Made by a program: the position numbers and the translations under genes | Source of the DNA: Rhizobium sp. NLR16a | GTDB lineage: Bacteria; Pseudomonadota; Alphaproteobacteria; Rhizobiales; Rhizobiaceae | Assembly (NCBI RefSeq): GCF_017948245.1 | Contig: NZ_CP072865.1 | Span: forward strand, 1,637,501-1,701,500 | Direction of reading: 5' to 3' | DNA length: 64,000 nt | Part shown: piece after piece, positions 55,314-64,000 of the stretch | Layout: the number at the start of each line of letters is the position of its first letter | Position numbering within the stretch: position 1 is the stretch's first letter | The notes under the pieces: model-generated | Databases searched by the model: none | What the model was told of the DNA's origin: nothing | Seen by the model: only the letters and a program-made list of their open reading frames with translations

Positions 55314-56850
55314 TCAGTTCTCGGACTGGCGCTGGCGGCTGAACAACCTCTACTGGATCACGGATAAGGGCGGGAAGCGCGTCAAGTTCGAAATGAACTG
55401 GGCGCAGATGACGTTCTTCGAGCAGATGCATTATCTGAACGTGTTGCTCAAGGCACGTCAGCTCGGCCTGACCACATTCATCCAGATCTTCATGCTGGAC
55501 GCCTGTGTGTTCAACAAGGATATCCGCGCCGGCACCATCGCCCACACGTTGGGGGATGCGCAGACCATCTTTCGGGACAAGGTGAAATTTCCGTACGACA
55601 GCTTGCCCGAGGGCATTCGCGCCGCGGTGCCGATCGTCAGAGACAATACGAGCGAACTGCTGCTGGCGAACAATTCGAGCATTCGTGTTGGCACGTCTCT
55701 TCGATCGGGAACGCTCCAGTACCTGCATATCTCCGAATACGGGAAGCTCTGCGCCAAATATCCGGAGAAGGCGAGGGAAGTCCGGACCGGCGCACTCAAC
55801 ACGGTTCAGGCCGGGCAACTGGTCTTCATCGAAAGCACTGCCGAGGGGCAGGAGGGGCATTTCTACAATCTCTGCGAAGATGCCCAGGTTAAGCATCGGC
55901 AGGCTGCGGCGTTGACCCCGCTGGATTTCAAGTTCCACTTCTTCCCGTGGTGGAAAGAGCCGCAATATTCGATTGCGCCGGAAGGCGTCATCATCACCGA
56001 CGCGTTTGCCAAGTATTTTCACGGTCTGGCCGATCAGGGCATCGATCTGACGGCCGGTCAAAAGGCCTGGTATGTGAAGAAGGCCGAGACGCAACTCGGC
56101 GACATGAAGCGGGAATATCCCTCAACGCCAGCGGAAGCATTCGAGGCAAGTGTCGAGGGCGCCTATTATGCCGACCAGATGGCGATTGTGGATGCTGAGG
56201 AGCGCATTGGCGTCTTCCCGCATGTGCCGGGCTATCCGGTACACACCATTTCCGACATCGGCATGGATGATACTAACAGCGTATGGCTGTTTCAGGTGCT
56301 GCCGAGCCGAGTTCGGATGATCGGCTATTTCGAGCACACCGGCACGGGCATGGATGGAATGCTCGACGAGCTGGAGCGTCGCGCCAAAGAGAACGGTTAC
56401 GTCTACGGCGTCCACAACATGCCGCACGATATCCGCGTGAGGGAGTGGACGCGCGGCGGCATGACCCGCATCGAGATCATGCTGCAGGAGGTCAAGGCGC
56501 GAAACCTCGGTACCGTTCGAAAGGTCGAGCGAGCCTATGTGCATGACCGCATCAACGGCACCCGGCGCATCCTGGCAAAGGTCGAGTTCGACCAGGCCGG
56601 ATGCAGCCAAGGGATCAAATGCCTGCGGAACTACCGCAAAGAATGGGATGAAGACCTCGGCGTATTCCGCGACGAGCCGCTGCACAACTGGGCATCGCAC
56701 GGGGCCGACGCCTTCGGCGGATTGGCAATCATCTTCACCGGTCTCGCAGCCGAACCGCTGAAACCCGAACCGAAGCCGCTGTCGACGTTCCAGACAATGA
56801 CGTTCAACGATTTCGTCAACGCCACACCGACTTATAGCGAGCACGTTTGA
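55279..56850 (+). CDS. phage terminase large subunit
   Basis: The 523-residue ATPase/nuclease motor has a Walker-A-like KARQLGLTTF (about 55), Walker B region LQYLHISEYGKL, and a C-terminal RNase H-like nuclease with DIGMDDTN (metal Asp) and GADAFGG (second Asp). It packages DNA into proheads. The start is the ATG at 55279, overlapping the small subunit. Confidence 0.93.
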   Translation: MAGRADFQTAVDQFSDWRWRLNNLYWITDKGGKRVKFEMNWAQMTFFEQMHYLNVLLKARQLGLTTFIQIFMLDACVFNKDIRAGTIAHTLGDAQTIFRDKVKFPYDSLPEGIRAAVPIVRDNTSELLLANNSSIRVGTSLRSGTLQYLHISEYGKLCAKYPEKAREVRTGALNTVQAGQLVFIESTAEGQEGHFYNLCEDAQVKHRQAAALTPLDFKFHFFPWWKEPQYSIAPEGVIITDAFAKYFHGLADQGIDLTAGQKAWYVKKAETQLGDMKREYPSTPAEAFEASVEGAYYADQMAIVDAEERIGVFPHVPGYPVHTISDIGMDDTNSVWLFQVLPSRVRMIGYFEHTGTGMDGMLDELERRAKENGYVYGVHNMPHDIRVREWTRGGMTRIEIMLQEVKARNLGTVRKVERAYVHDRINGTRRILAKVEFDQAGCSQGIKCLRNYRKEWDEDLGVFRDEPLHNWASHGADAFGGLAIIFTGLAAEPLKPEPKPLSTFQTMTFNDFVNATPTYSEHV

Positions 56851-58967
56851 TGGATGTAGAAGCCACGACATTGCCGGCCGGTGACCAGTATGACCTGGTG
56901 AAGGTCGGCGGGCACTGGCAGCAGGAGATCGAGCGGGCGCAGCGCTATTTCAAATCCTGGGTGGATCGCTGCGCCAAGATCGAGAAGATTTACCTGCAGC
57001 AGGCGGATCAGCAGAGCGCAAAGCGCCGGTTCCCGATGCTTTGGGCCAATGTCTCGGTCCTGCAGCCGGCCGTCTATGCCAGGGTTCCGCAGCCCGTCGT
57101 CGAGCGCCGCTTCAAGGACTCGCAACCGGTGGCCCGCATGGGCTCGGAACTGGTGGAGCGTAACCTTGCTTTCACGGCTGACGACGCCGATCTGGATTCA
57201 GTTATGCGGTCGGTGCGCGATGACTTCCTGTTGTGCGCCCGCGGCACGGTATGGCTGCGCTATGAGGCGGATTTCGAACCGCTGGATATGGGTGTAGAGC
57301 CGTCCGATGCACCGGGAATGCCGGATGATGTCTCTCCCATGGAGCAGATTACCGACGAGCGAGTGTGCATCGACTACGTGCACTGGTCGGACTTCCTGCA
57401 TTCGCCAGCTCGGCGGTGGAAGGATGTGACATGGGTGGCTCGTCGTGTCTCGATGACCGATGAGGAGTTCGACAAGCGGTTTCCCGATGGACGAGATTCG
57501 CTTGCCAAGGACGGCGCCGGCTCCAACCACGGCACGAACCAGACGGAACGGGCCCAGAACGAGGGCAAGATTTATGTCTGGGAGATCTGGTGCAAGAGCG
57601 AGAACTACACGGTCTGGATCGCCGATGGTTGCCCCGCCGCGCTGGAGGTATCGGAACCACCACTGAGGCTGAAGGGCTTCTGGCCTTGCCCGCGGCCGGC
57701 ATTCGGCACGCTCTCGACCGGCTCGCTCATACCGGTGCCTGATTACGTCTACTACCAGGGCCAGTGCGACGAGATCGACATCCTCACCAAGCGCATCAAC
57801 AAGCTGACCGATCAGCTGCGCCTGAAGATTTTCTATCCCTCAGGGGATGGCTCAGTATCGCCGGCAATCGAAAAGGCGATGCGGCCGGAGAACGACACGG
57901 TCATGGTTCCCATCCCGGAGTGGGCGGCATTCACGGACAAGGGCGGCTCAAAGGCCATCGTCACATTGCCGATCGACGATGTGCAGAAGGTCATCGTTGC
58001 CTGCATCGAGGCGCGCAAGCAGCTCATTGAGGATGTCTACCAGATCACCGGCATATCGGACATCGTGCGCGGCGATACTCAAGCCTCTGAGACGGCGACG
58101 GCGCAGCGCATCAAAAGCCAATGGGGATCCATCCGCATCAGGGACCGCCAGGCTGAGCTTGCCCGCTTCGCCCGTGACGTTGTGGCAATTGCCGGCGAGA
58201 TCATCTGCGATCAGTTCCAGCCGGAAACTCTTATGCTCGTCTCGGGTATCCAGTTGCTGACGACGGCGCAGAAGCAGCAGATCCAACTGCAGATGCAGCA
58301 GGCTCAGATGGCCGCCCAGCAGGCCGCGATGCGCGCGCAGCAGATGGGCCAGCCGGCGCCTCCTCAACCACCGCAACCGCCTATTCCGCCTGAGTTGGCG
58401 CAGATGATGCAGCAGCCTTCGATCGATGACGTTATTCAGCTTCTTCGCAATGACAGCGTGCGCGGCTTTCGGATCGACATCGAGACGGATTCGACAATTG
58501 AACCGGACGAGGATGCAGAGAAGCAGCGCCGCATGGAGTTCGTGCAGATGGTTGGCGGCTTCATGCAGCAGGCCGGCGCCATTGCGCAACAGACGCCGAT
58601 GCTTGTTCCTGTGATGGTCGAGACGTTGTTGTTTGCAGCGCGTGGCTTCCGTGCCGGCCGTCAGCTCGAAAACACACTTGAGCAGGTAGGGGCACAGCTT
58701 GCTCAGGCAGCGACGGCACCAAAACAGCCACCGGAACCAACACCGGAGCAGATGATCGATCTGAAAACGGCGCAGGTAAAGGCCGGGGCCGAGGAGCGGA
58801 AAGCCCAGCTCGGGGTCGCCCAGGCCGAAATCGAGCATCGTACAACAGTCGAGCAGGCACGCGGCGATATGGCGATGCAAGCCATGCAGCATTTCCAGGC
58901 CGCTCAGCAGCCGCCATCCGCGCCGCAACAGCCTTCCTACCAGTTAGCGAGGTTAGACCATGAGTAA
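56850..58967 (+). CDS. phage portal protein (P22-like)
   Basis: The 705-residue protein forms the dodecameric DNA gate. The body (about 1-450) has RFPMLWANVSVLQPAVYAR and YYQGQCDEIDILTKRINKL. A central Gln-rich helical stretch (about 475-515, QQIQLQMQQAQMAAQQAAM) and a Gln/Pro-rich tail are the long C-terminal extensions typical of P22-type portals. The ATG overlaps the terminase TGA (TGATG). Confidence 0.9.
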   Translation: MDVEATTLPAGDQYDLVKVGGHWQQEIERAQRYFKSWVDRCAKIEKIYLQQADQQSAKRRFPMLWANVSVLQPAVYARVPQPVVERRFKDSQPVARMGSELVERNLAFTADDADLDSVMRSVRDDFLLCARGTVWLRYEADFEPLDMGVEPSDAPGMPDDVSPMEQITDERVCIDYVHWSDFLHSPARRWKDVTWVARRVSMTDEEFDKRFPDGRDSLAKDGAGSNHGTNQTERAQNEGKIYVWEIWCKSENYTVWIADGCPAALEVSEPPLRLKGFWPCPRPAFGTLSTGSLIPVPDYVYYQGQCDEIDILTKRINKLTDQLRLKIFYPSGDGSVSPAIEKAMRPENDTVMVPIPEWAAFTDKGGSKAIVTLPIDDVQKVIVACIEARKQLIEDVYQITGISDIVRGDTQASETATAQRIKSQWGSIRIRDRQAELARFARDVVAIAGEIICDQFQPETLMLVSGIQLLTTAQKQQIQLQMQQAQMAAQQAAMRAQQMGQPAPPQPPQPPIPPELAQMMQQPSIDDVIQLLRNDSVRGFRIDIETDSTIEPDEDAEKQRRMEFVQMVGGFMQQAGAIAQQTPMLVPVMVETLLFAARGFRAGRQLENTLEQVGAQLAQAATAPKQPPEPTPEQMIDLKTAQVKAGAEERKAQLGVAQAEIEHRTTVEQARGDMAMQAMQHFQAAQQPPSAPQQPSYQLARLDHE

Positions 58968-59187
58968 CGAAGCCGCCGCGAGCCAGCCAGTCGAAAGCGT
59001 TTATGCGGAAGCCCTCGGGCATCTCGGCGAAGTCGTCAAGCTGGCGCGAAGCCTGACCGATGATCAATTCAGCCGGTTGGTTCAGCATGCGAAAGCGCAC
59101 TTGGAAGCGTCCGAGACGATAGAGCAGTTGATGCTTCTGAGCTGGCTTCGTTGCGAGTTGTCTCATCCATCGAGGAAGGCAGCATGA
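58960..59187 (+). CDS. phage protein, unknown (75 aa)
   Basis: A helical acidic small protein (EALGHLGEVVKLARSLTDDQF, QLMLLSWLRCEL). Its start overlaps the portal end and its stop overlaps the next ATG, so it is an operon member. No family. Confidence 0.65.
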   Translation: MSNEAAASQPVESVYAEALGHLGEVVKLARSLTDDQFSRLVQHAKAHLEASETIEQLMLLSWLRCELSHPSRKAA

Positions 59188-59494
59188 GGGAGCGCTATTG
59201 CCGCGTCTGTGGTGGCTGGCACCAACTCGACGCGTGGCCGCATAACTGCATGCCGGTGAAGAACTTGGCGCAGTCGGATCTGCCGGCGCCGCATTTCGTC
59301 AGCGACAGCATCGAAATCCAGTCGATGCATGACGGCAAGCACTACACCTCGAAGCAAAGCTGCGTTCCGCTTATCGGGCCGCGGGCGTGGTCGAGATTGG
59401 CAATGAGAAGCCGCAGCCGATCGAGAAGCCGAAGACGGATCGGAAAGCGATTCGCAACGAACTGCGGCGGGTTTACGCCGAATACAACGCCTGA
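59184..59494 (+). pseudogene. phage gene with a single-base frameshift
   Basis: The first part (59184 to about 59350) encodes RERYCRVCGGWHQLDAWPHNC and DGKHYTSK, a Cys/His motif protein common in rhizobial phages. After HYTSK the frame expected for the family is lost. In the next frame it continues AKLRSAYRAAGVVEIGNEKP and NELRRVYAEYNA, stopping at 59492-59494. One missing base near 59352 (aagca where aaggca is expected) explains it. Reading without correction gives an Arg-rich tail ending at 59528. Could also be a sequencing error or a programmed shift. Confidence 0.7.
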
Positions 59495-59529
59495 ACGGGC
59501 ATCAATCCCCGAAATAGGAACCCTTTGAC

Positions 59530-60597
59530 ATGGAAGACATGATCAACGATGCCGGCAACGGCAGCGAAGACCTCGGCACGACTACCGATAAGCCGTTGAG
59601 CATCCGCGATAGCCTTAAGGCCGCGATCGACAGCACGGAAACAGCGCCGGCCAACGGCGCCGATCGCCAGCGTGACGAGCACGGCCGTTTTGCTCCGAAG
59701 GATCAGGACAAAACCGGTCAGCAGGCCGCGGCGGCCCCGAAGGCAGCCCAGGCGGACGCGGCCGCAAGCGCCACTCCTGCCGCTCAGCAGCCAGCCGCAA
59801 CACAGGAGCAGCAGCCGACGGGCTCGTCGCACCGTGTTCCGCCCGGCTGGTCAGCGGAAGCAAAGGCGCATTTCGGTGCGCTGCCCGCGGAGGTCCAGGC
59901 CGCCATTTCGAAGCGCGAGCAGGAAGTCGATAACGGATTTCGTGTGCTTCAGGACTATAAGGGTCTCGAGGAATTCACCCCGATCGTACGCCAGGCCGGA
60001 ACCACCCACGCCGAGGTGATGCGCAAGGCGATCGACTGGGAACGGGCCCTGCAGCAGGATCCGATCAACACCGTCATTCACGTCGCCAAAGTGGCCGGCG
60101 TTAATCTTCAGGCCCTTGTCGCCGGTCAACAGGACCAAATCCTGCAGCGCCGGCCGCAACAGCCTCAGCCACAGCCTACGCCTCAGCCCGTCAACGTCGA
60201 GGCAACGGTTGAACAGGTACTCCGGAAAAGGGACACGCAAACTCAAGTCGAAGCGTTCCTTTCCGATCCGGCAAATGTGCACGCCGAAGCCGTGCTTGAC
60301 GACATGGTCGCCCTCATCAGCGCGGGGCGCGCATCGTCACTCAAGGACGCCTACGACGCCGCATGCTGGATGCGCCCCGATATTCGTCAGCAGCTGATCA
60401 GCCAGGCTGCGCCGGCGAACCAAGTTCAAGACCAGAATACCCAGAAGGCCGCAGCGGCAGATCAAGCCCGCCGCGCTTCGCGATCCATCTCTGGCTCCTC
60501 CGCGCCTGGGCCAACCCAAGGAGCGGCGGCCGCTCAACCAACCTCCATCCGTGACTCGCTACGCAGCGCTCTTCATGCTGCGCGCGGTCAGGTTTGA
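59530..60597 (+). CDS. phage scaffolding-like protein
   Basis: A 355-residue protein directly before the coat. It is Ala/Gln/Pro-rich and largely helical (AAAAPKAAQADAAASA, GWSAEAKAHFGALPAEVQ, EVDNGFRVLQDYKGL). Low-complexity helical proteins between portal and coat are typical scaffolds. The assignment rests on position and composition. Confidence 0.65.
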   Translation: MEDMINDAGNGSEDLGTTTDKPLSIRDSLKAAIDSTETAPANGADRQRDEHGRFAPKDQDKTGQQAAAAPKAAQADAAASATPAAQQPAATQEQQPTGSSHRVPPGWSAEAKAHFGALPAEVQAAISKREQEVDNGFRVLQDYKGLEEFTPIVRQAGTTHAEVMRKAIDWERALQQDPINTVIHVAKVAGVNLQALVAGQQDQILQRRPQQPQPQPTPQPVNVEATVEQVLRKRDTQTQVEAFLSDPANVHAEAVLDDMVALISAGRASSLKDAYDAACWMRPDIRQQLISQAAPANQVQDQNTQKAAAADQARRASRSISGSSAPGPTQGAAAAQPTSIRDSLRSALHAARGQV

Positions 60598-60613
60598 TCA
60601 AAGGACATGATCA

Positions 60614-61585
60614 ATGGTTTCACCCAACCTTTCTGAAATCGTAACGACTACCCTGCGCAATCGCAGCGGTGTCGTTGCTGACGATGTCACGAAGAACAAC
60701 GGTCTTCTGACTCGTCTCAACAGCCGCGGCCGCAAGAAGCCCGTTTCCGGCGGCCGCACCATCGTCCAGGAACTTCAGTATCAGGAAAACAGCACGTTCA
60801 AGCGCTATTCCGGCTACGAAATCCTGAACGTGCAGCCGTCCGACGTCATCACCGCTGCCGAATACGACTATAAGCAGGCTGCGGTCGCCGTCTCCATGTC
60901 CGGTCTGGAGCAGCTCCAGAATTCCGGCGAAGACGCGGTCCTCGACCTGCTCGAGCAGCGCATCGAGAACGCCGAGACGACGTTGAAGAACAACATCGCG
61001 CTCGACTGCTATTCCGACGGCACGGCCGATGGCGGCAAGCAGATCGGCGGCCTTCAGTTGCTGATTTCGACGTCGCCGACTTCGGGCACTGTCGGCGGCA
61101 TTAACCGTGCGACCTGGGGCTTTTGGCGGAACGCGAAGTTTTCAGCCTCGGCGGACGGCGGCGCCGCAGCATCCACAACGAACATCCAGTCCTACATGAA
61201 CCGGCTTTACATGAGCTGCGTTCGCGGCCCGGATGCTCCGGATCTAATCATCGGCGACAACAACTACTTCCGCCTCTACTGGGAATCGCTGCAGGCAATT
61301 CAGCGCATCACCTCGGCGGACAAGGGCATGGCGGGCTTCCAGTCGCTGCAGTACATGGGCGCCGACGTGATCTTCGACGGTGGTTTCGGCGGTGGCGCAC
61401 CGCTGAACCAGATGTTCTTCCTGAACACCAAATACCTGTTCTACCGCCCGCACCGCGACCGCGACATGGCGCCGATCGGCGATGAGCGCATGAACACCAA
61501 CCAGGATGCCTTCGTCCAGCTCATGGGCTTCGCGGGCAACCTCACCATGAACAACGCCTTCCTGCAGGGCGTCCTGTTCGCCTGA
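60614..61585 (+). CDS. phage major capsid protein (HK97 fold, coat)
   Basis: The 323-residue protein begins VSPNLSEIVTTTLRNRSG and carries GGRTIVQELQYQENSTFKRYSG, VSMSGLEQLQNSGEDAV and GADVIFDGGFGGG, as in coat proteins of rhizobial podoviruses/P22-like phages. It follows the scaffold by 16 bases. Confidence 0.88.
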   Translation: MVSPNLSEIVTTTLRNRSGVVADDVTKNNGLLTRLNSRGRKKPVSGGRTIVQELQYQENSTFKRYSGYEILNVQPSDVITAAEYDYKQAAVAVSMSGLEQLQNSGEDAVLDLLEQRIENAETTLKNNIALDCYSDGTADGGKQIGGLQLLISTSPTSGTVGGINRATWGFWRNAKFSASADGGAAASTTNIQSYMNRLYMSCVRGPDAPDLIIGDNNYFRLYWESLQAIQRITSADKGMAGFQSLQYMGADVIFDGGFGGGAPLNQMFFLNTKYLFYRPHRDRDMAPIGDERMNTNQDAFVQLMGFAGNLTMNNAFLQGVLFA

Positions 61586-61606
61586 TCGTCACGAGGAGAA
61601 GCAAAC

Positions 61607-62392
61607 ATGTCGATCGCAACGTCCCAGACCGATCGCCTTGGCGCGAACCCGTTCGTCGTCGAAGGCCCGATCGTTGCCGGCTCCGGTATTCCGGGTCCGA
61701 ATTTCTCCCTCGGCGCCACCGCCCTGGGCGCGAAGGAAGCGGAATGGGTCTATTGCAAGCTCGTCCTTGCATCGACCACCACGCTTCAGCCTGGCCAGTG
61801 GTTCCAGTGGGACCGCGACTATACCGCAACGCTTCTGACCACCGCAGCGGCCGTCGTCGGATATCGCTGCGGCGTCTTCGCCGGGGCAAGCCAGTCCCCG
61901 GCACAGTCGGGCGGTCCGGCACAGGCGATCAGCCTTGCTGCCGGTACCTATTACATCTGGCTGCAGCGCAATGGTCAGGCGCCGGCAATGGTGTCGACGG
62001 CAACGGCGGCTCTCGTTGTCGCTGAAACCACCGCGACCGCCGGTCTCGCGAATGCCCCTGCATCCGCCACCGCCACGACGAAGGCAATCGCCAACGTCAG
62101 CTTCCAGGCAGCCAACCAGACCTTCACAGCCACGACCGTCAACGGTTCGCCGGTTCTGTCGGCTCTGGGAAGCGTCAGCCCGGAAGGCGGCCCGTTCATC
62201 GGCGCTGCCATCTCCGGTACCGGCATTCCCGGTTCCACTACCATCAGCGGGATCACCTATGGCCCCTCGGGCACGATCCAGAGCATCACCATGTCCGCCA
62301 ACGCGACCGCCAATGGCACCGCCATCACGGTCACGGCAACGGGCGTGCTCGAAGCAACGCTGATGCGGCCCTTCCTGTCGAAGGTGAACTAA
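61607..62392 (+). CDS. phage structural protein, possible head decoration
   Basis: The 261-residue beta-rich protein is dominated by Ala/Thr/Ser/Gly (ATALGAKEAEWVYCKLVL, QWFQWDRDYTATLL, GSTTISGITYGPSG). It lies between coat and adaptor genes, where decoration or fibre-like proteins are found. No family is certain. Confidence 0.6.
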   Translation: MSIATSQTDRLGANPFVVEGPIVAGSGIPGPNFSLGATALGAKEAEWVYCKLVLASTTTLQPGQWFQWDRDYTATLLTTAAAVVGYRCGVFAGASQSPAQSGGPAQAISLAAGTYYIWLQRNGQAPAMVSTATAALVVAETTATAGLANAPASATATTKAIANVSFQAANQTFTATTVNGSPVLSALGSVSPEGGPFIGAAISGTGIPGSTTISGITYGPSGTIQSITMSANATANGTAITVTATGVLEATLMRPFLSKVN

Positions 62393-62405
62393 CCCTGACC
62401 AACGG

Positions 62406-62427
62406 CGGGCGCTTCGGCGCCCGTTTC
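62406..62427 (+). terminator. Rho-independent terminator within the late operon
   Basis: A 7-bp stem cgggcgc/gcgcccg with a ttcg tetraloop is followed by tttcccc. It sits 14 bases after the decoration-like gene stop. It could lower expression of the following genes relative to the coat. Confidence 0.65.
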
Positions 62428-62459
62428 CCCTTTCCCGCCATCAACAGCGAGCAATCACC

Positions 62460-63023
62460 ATGACCGATAATAAGGGCGTCTACGCCTCTTTCAGCATTGA
62501 GCCCGTCGAGCAGCCTTTCCTCACCGAACAGGAAGGACGCCCGATTTTCAAGGACACCGAGTTCGTCACAATCTTCATCGCCGGGGACAAGCACACCGAA
62601 GTCCACCGCGTCGCGACCGATCACGACAAGGAGCGTTTCTCGGAAGCCTATAGACGCTTCAAGGAAGGCGCTGCTGCGCGCGAACAACTCGTCGGCACAC
62701 CGCTTGCTCAGTGGCCTTACCTCAAGGTCAGCCAGGTCAAGGAGCTTGAGGGCATCAACGTCTACAGCGTCGAGCAGCTTGCGGCGCTCTCTGATACTGC
62801 CAAGCAGAAGATCGGCATGGGCGCAAACGAACTCGTTGCTGCTGCTCAAGCGTTTCTCGCAACAGCCAAGGACGCCAGCGCTGCATCTGCATTCGCCGCG
62901 GAGAACGAACGGCTCAAGAACGACGTGCAGCGCCTCCAGGCGCAGATCGACGAAATGGGCAAACGTTTCGATGCCATGGCGAAAGAGCAGGGCGGCTCCG
63001 GCCGTCGCAGTGCAGCCGCTTAA
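62460..63023 (+). CDS. phage protein, unknown, with helix-hairpin-helix-like and coiled-coil parts
   Basis: A 187-residue protein. The N-terminal part is beta-rich (FVTIFIAGDKHTEVHRVAT). A central LEGINVYSVEQLAALSD resembles a helix-hairpin-helix turn, and the C-terminus is a coiled coil (AENERLKNDVQRLQAQIDEM). Possibly a minor virion or assembly protein. Confidence 0.6.
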   Translation: MTDNKGVYASFSIEPVEQPFLTEQEGRPIFKDTEFVTIFIAGDKHTEVHRVATDHDKERFSEAYRRFKEGAAAREQLVGTPLAQWPYLKVSQVKELEGINVYSVEQLAALSDTAKQKIGMGANELVAAAQAFLATAKDASAASAFAAENERLKNDVQRLQAQIDEMGKRFDAMAKEQGGSGRRSAAA

Positions 63024-63038
63024 ACGGGAGATCCGCGC

Positions 63039-63746
63039 ATGTCGCTCTTGACCATAATCCAGAACGTCTGTGCGGAAATCAGCATTGATCCGCCGACCGC
63101 TGTCATGTCGTCGGCGGACCCCCAGATTGCGCAGCTTCGTATCCTGTCGTTTCGCGCTGGTCGCGAGCTCATGAGGGGGCATGACTGGTCGGCGCTTGTC
63201 GTGGTCAGGAACTTCACTGCCACCGGCGCCATTCCGGAACCATCGGAACCTCCTTTGGACTGGGATCGGTTTGCCGAAAATTCGAAGATCTGGAACACGT
63301 CGCGCCTTTGGCAGCTGAACGGCCCGGTTGAGCCGCAGACCTGGGAGCGGAACACCATCATCAATTCGAATCCGGTGCCGCAGATCTGGCGCATGCTGGG
63401 CGGCAGACTCGCAATCTATCCCAACGATGTAGGCGAAACTCTCCGATACGAATACGTGTCGAACGCATGGGTCGCCGTCAACGGCGGCACGTCCTACGCC
63501 GCTACCTGGGCCAATGACACTGACACGGCGCGGTTTCCTGAAGAGCTGCTCGAGCTTTCGACCATCTGGCGATGGAAGCGCGCCAAGGGCCTGGACTACG
63601 GGGAAGAGATGGCAAATTTCGAGAGAGCGAAGGAGTCGGCGATCGGCTCTGACCGCGCCGCTGCTCCGATGGACATCTCGCTGCCGAATAGAGGGCAGGT
63701 TCCCGACAACTATTGGCCCGGCATCATCACGGTACCGAATCCATGA
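63039..63746 (+). CDS. phage head-tail adaptor-like protein
   Basis: The 235-residue protein begins LLTIIQNVCAEISIDPP and has QLRILSFRAGRELMRGHDWSAL, consistent with gp4-like tail accessory/adaptor proteins of short-tailed phages. Its C-terminus ends at a conserved ELLELSTIWRWKRAKGLDY. Position supports the call. Confidence 0.7.
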   Translation: MSLLTIIQNVCAEISIDPPTAVMSSADPQIAQLRILSFRAGRELMRGHDWSALVVVRNFTATGAIPEPSEPPLDWDRFAENSKIWNTSRLWQLNGPVEPQTWERNTIINSNPVPQIWRMLGGRLAIYPNDVGETLRYEYVSNAWVAVNGGTSYAATWANDTDTARFPEELLELSTIWRWKRAKGLDYGEEMANFERAKESAIGSDRAAAPMDISLPNRGQVPDNYWPGIITVPNP

Positions 63747-64000
63747 CAAGGCAGCCCATTCCAGCCAGCGCCGGCAAAACCCGCGTCTCTCCTAGCAAGG
63801 ATTGGATTGCACCGATCGGCGGCTGGCGTACCGACGTCGAGATGGCAGACATGCCCAAGGACGCCGCGTTCCTGCTCGATAACTTCTTTCCGGAGGCGAA
63901 CCGGGTTCGCGCCCGCTATGGATATCTTGCATTTGCCACAGGGCTCGGCGCCGACGTCAAAACCGTCATTCCGTATTCGGGGGTGAGCAATCGGCTCTTC
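63743..64000 (+). CDS. phage DNA-stabilisation/tail-hub-like protein, 3' end missing
   Basis: The ATG overlaps the adaptor stop. The visible 86 codons include KDWIAPIGGWRTDVEMADM and AFLLDNFFPEANRVRARYG, a start typical of the gp10-like packaged-DNA stabilisation proteins in this position. The rest is outside the window, so the call rests on the N-terminus and gene order. Confidence 0.6.
   Translation, partial: MTRQPIPASAGKTRVSPSKDWIAPIGGWRTDVEMADMPKDAAFLLDNFFPEANRVRARYGYLAFATGLGADVKTVIPYSGVSNRLF

Larger units (their letters stand above)
48298..64000. mobile_element. left part of a short-tailed (P22-like) temperate prophage
   Basis: It starts at tRNA-Ser and runs off the window. The order integrase, RHH regulator, divergent early operon, NusG-like gene, terminase, portal, scaffold, coat, decoration and adaptor is a phage order. 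The portal of about 700 aa, the coat preceded by a scaffold-like gene and the absence of long-tail genes so far point to a P22/podovirus-like virion. The right end and attR lie outside. Confidence 0.85.

Overview
The window looks like a chromosomal segment of a Rhizobium (R. leguminosarum/etli group) alphaproteobacterium. The DNA is GC-rich. It carries rhizobial conserved proteins (BTLCP transglutaminase-like protein, DUF2336, tandem PilZ, PAS_5) and the trpD-trpC-moaC-moeA order I associate with alphaproteobacteria. One candidate EcfG-type general-stress promoter is also present. The species is an inference from gene content; no search was run.

Positions 1-48.2 kb are ordinary chromosome. 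From left to right: a D-Ala-D-Ala carboxypeptidase (cut by the window start), an anchored hypothetical protein, a BTLCP cysteine-protease-like protein and an internally deleted proline iminopeptidase remnant. Next come PilZ and PAS proteins, a probable small RNA, a rhomboid protease, a CBS protein, a patatin-like lipase, hisI and folE. After these are an IscU/NifU-like protein, yidD, a DUF1697 protein and thrS, then a secreted repeat protein, nitroreductase plus flavin reductase, DUF2336, GNAT and AI-2E-type permease genes. A phytase-like esterase, parE, a secreted hydrolase, tpiA, secG and pyrG follow. Two divergent citrate-synthase paralogues share a palindrome-rich promoter. Then FecR with a CHASE2 adenylate cyclase, a DEAD-box helicase, a lysine-methyltransferase-like gene and the minus-strand operon ppiD-trpD-trpC-moaC-moeA. 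From 40 to 42 kb lies a cluster of very small membrane or lipoprotein genes, one behind a GGAAC-N17-CGTTGA promoter. It is followed by two transglutaminase-like genes, a PhnA-like gene, a LysR/MFS pair and a TetR/secreted-RidA pair with a 44-bp inverted-repeat operator.

From tRNA-Ser(UGA) at 48.2-48.3 kb to the right edge the DNA is the left part of a temperate short-tailed (P22/podovirus-like) prophage. An integrase and a ribbon-helix-helix regulator read leftward. A divergent early operon of tightly overlapping small genes reads rightward and ends in a NusG-N-domain protein. A strong promoter with a perfect 10-bp hairpin at its start follows. A leftward cassette of four small genes is inserted before the late genes: terminase small and large subunits, portal, scaffold-like protein, coat, decoration-like protein, adaptor and a truncated stabilisation-like gene. 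The right attachment site and the lysis, tail and replication genes are outside the window.

The most interesting parts are the two-operator bidirectional switch at 50.15-50.22 kb, the NusG-like protein plus promoter-proximal hairpin (a candidate phage antitermination system), and the opposite-strand cassette. The intact tRNA also lies with its 5' side towards the integrase, which is the less common arrangement.
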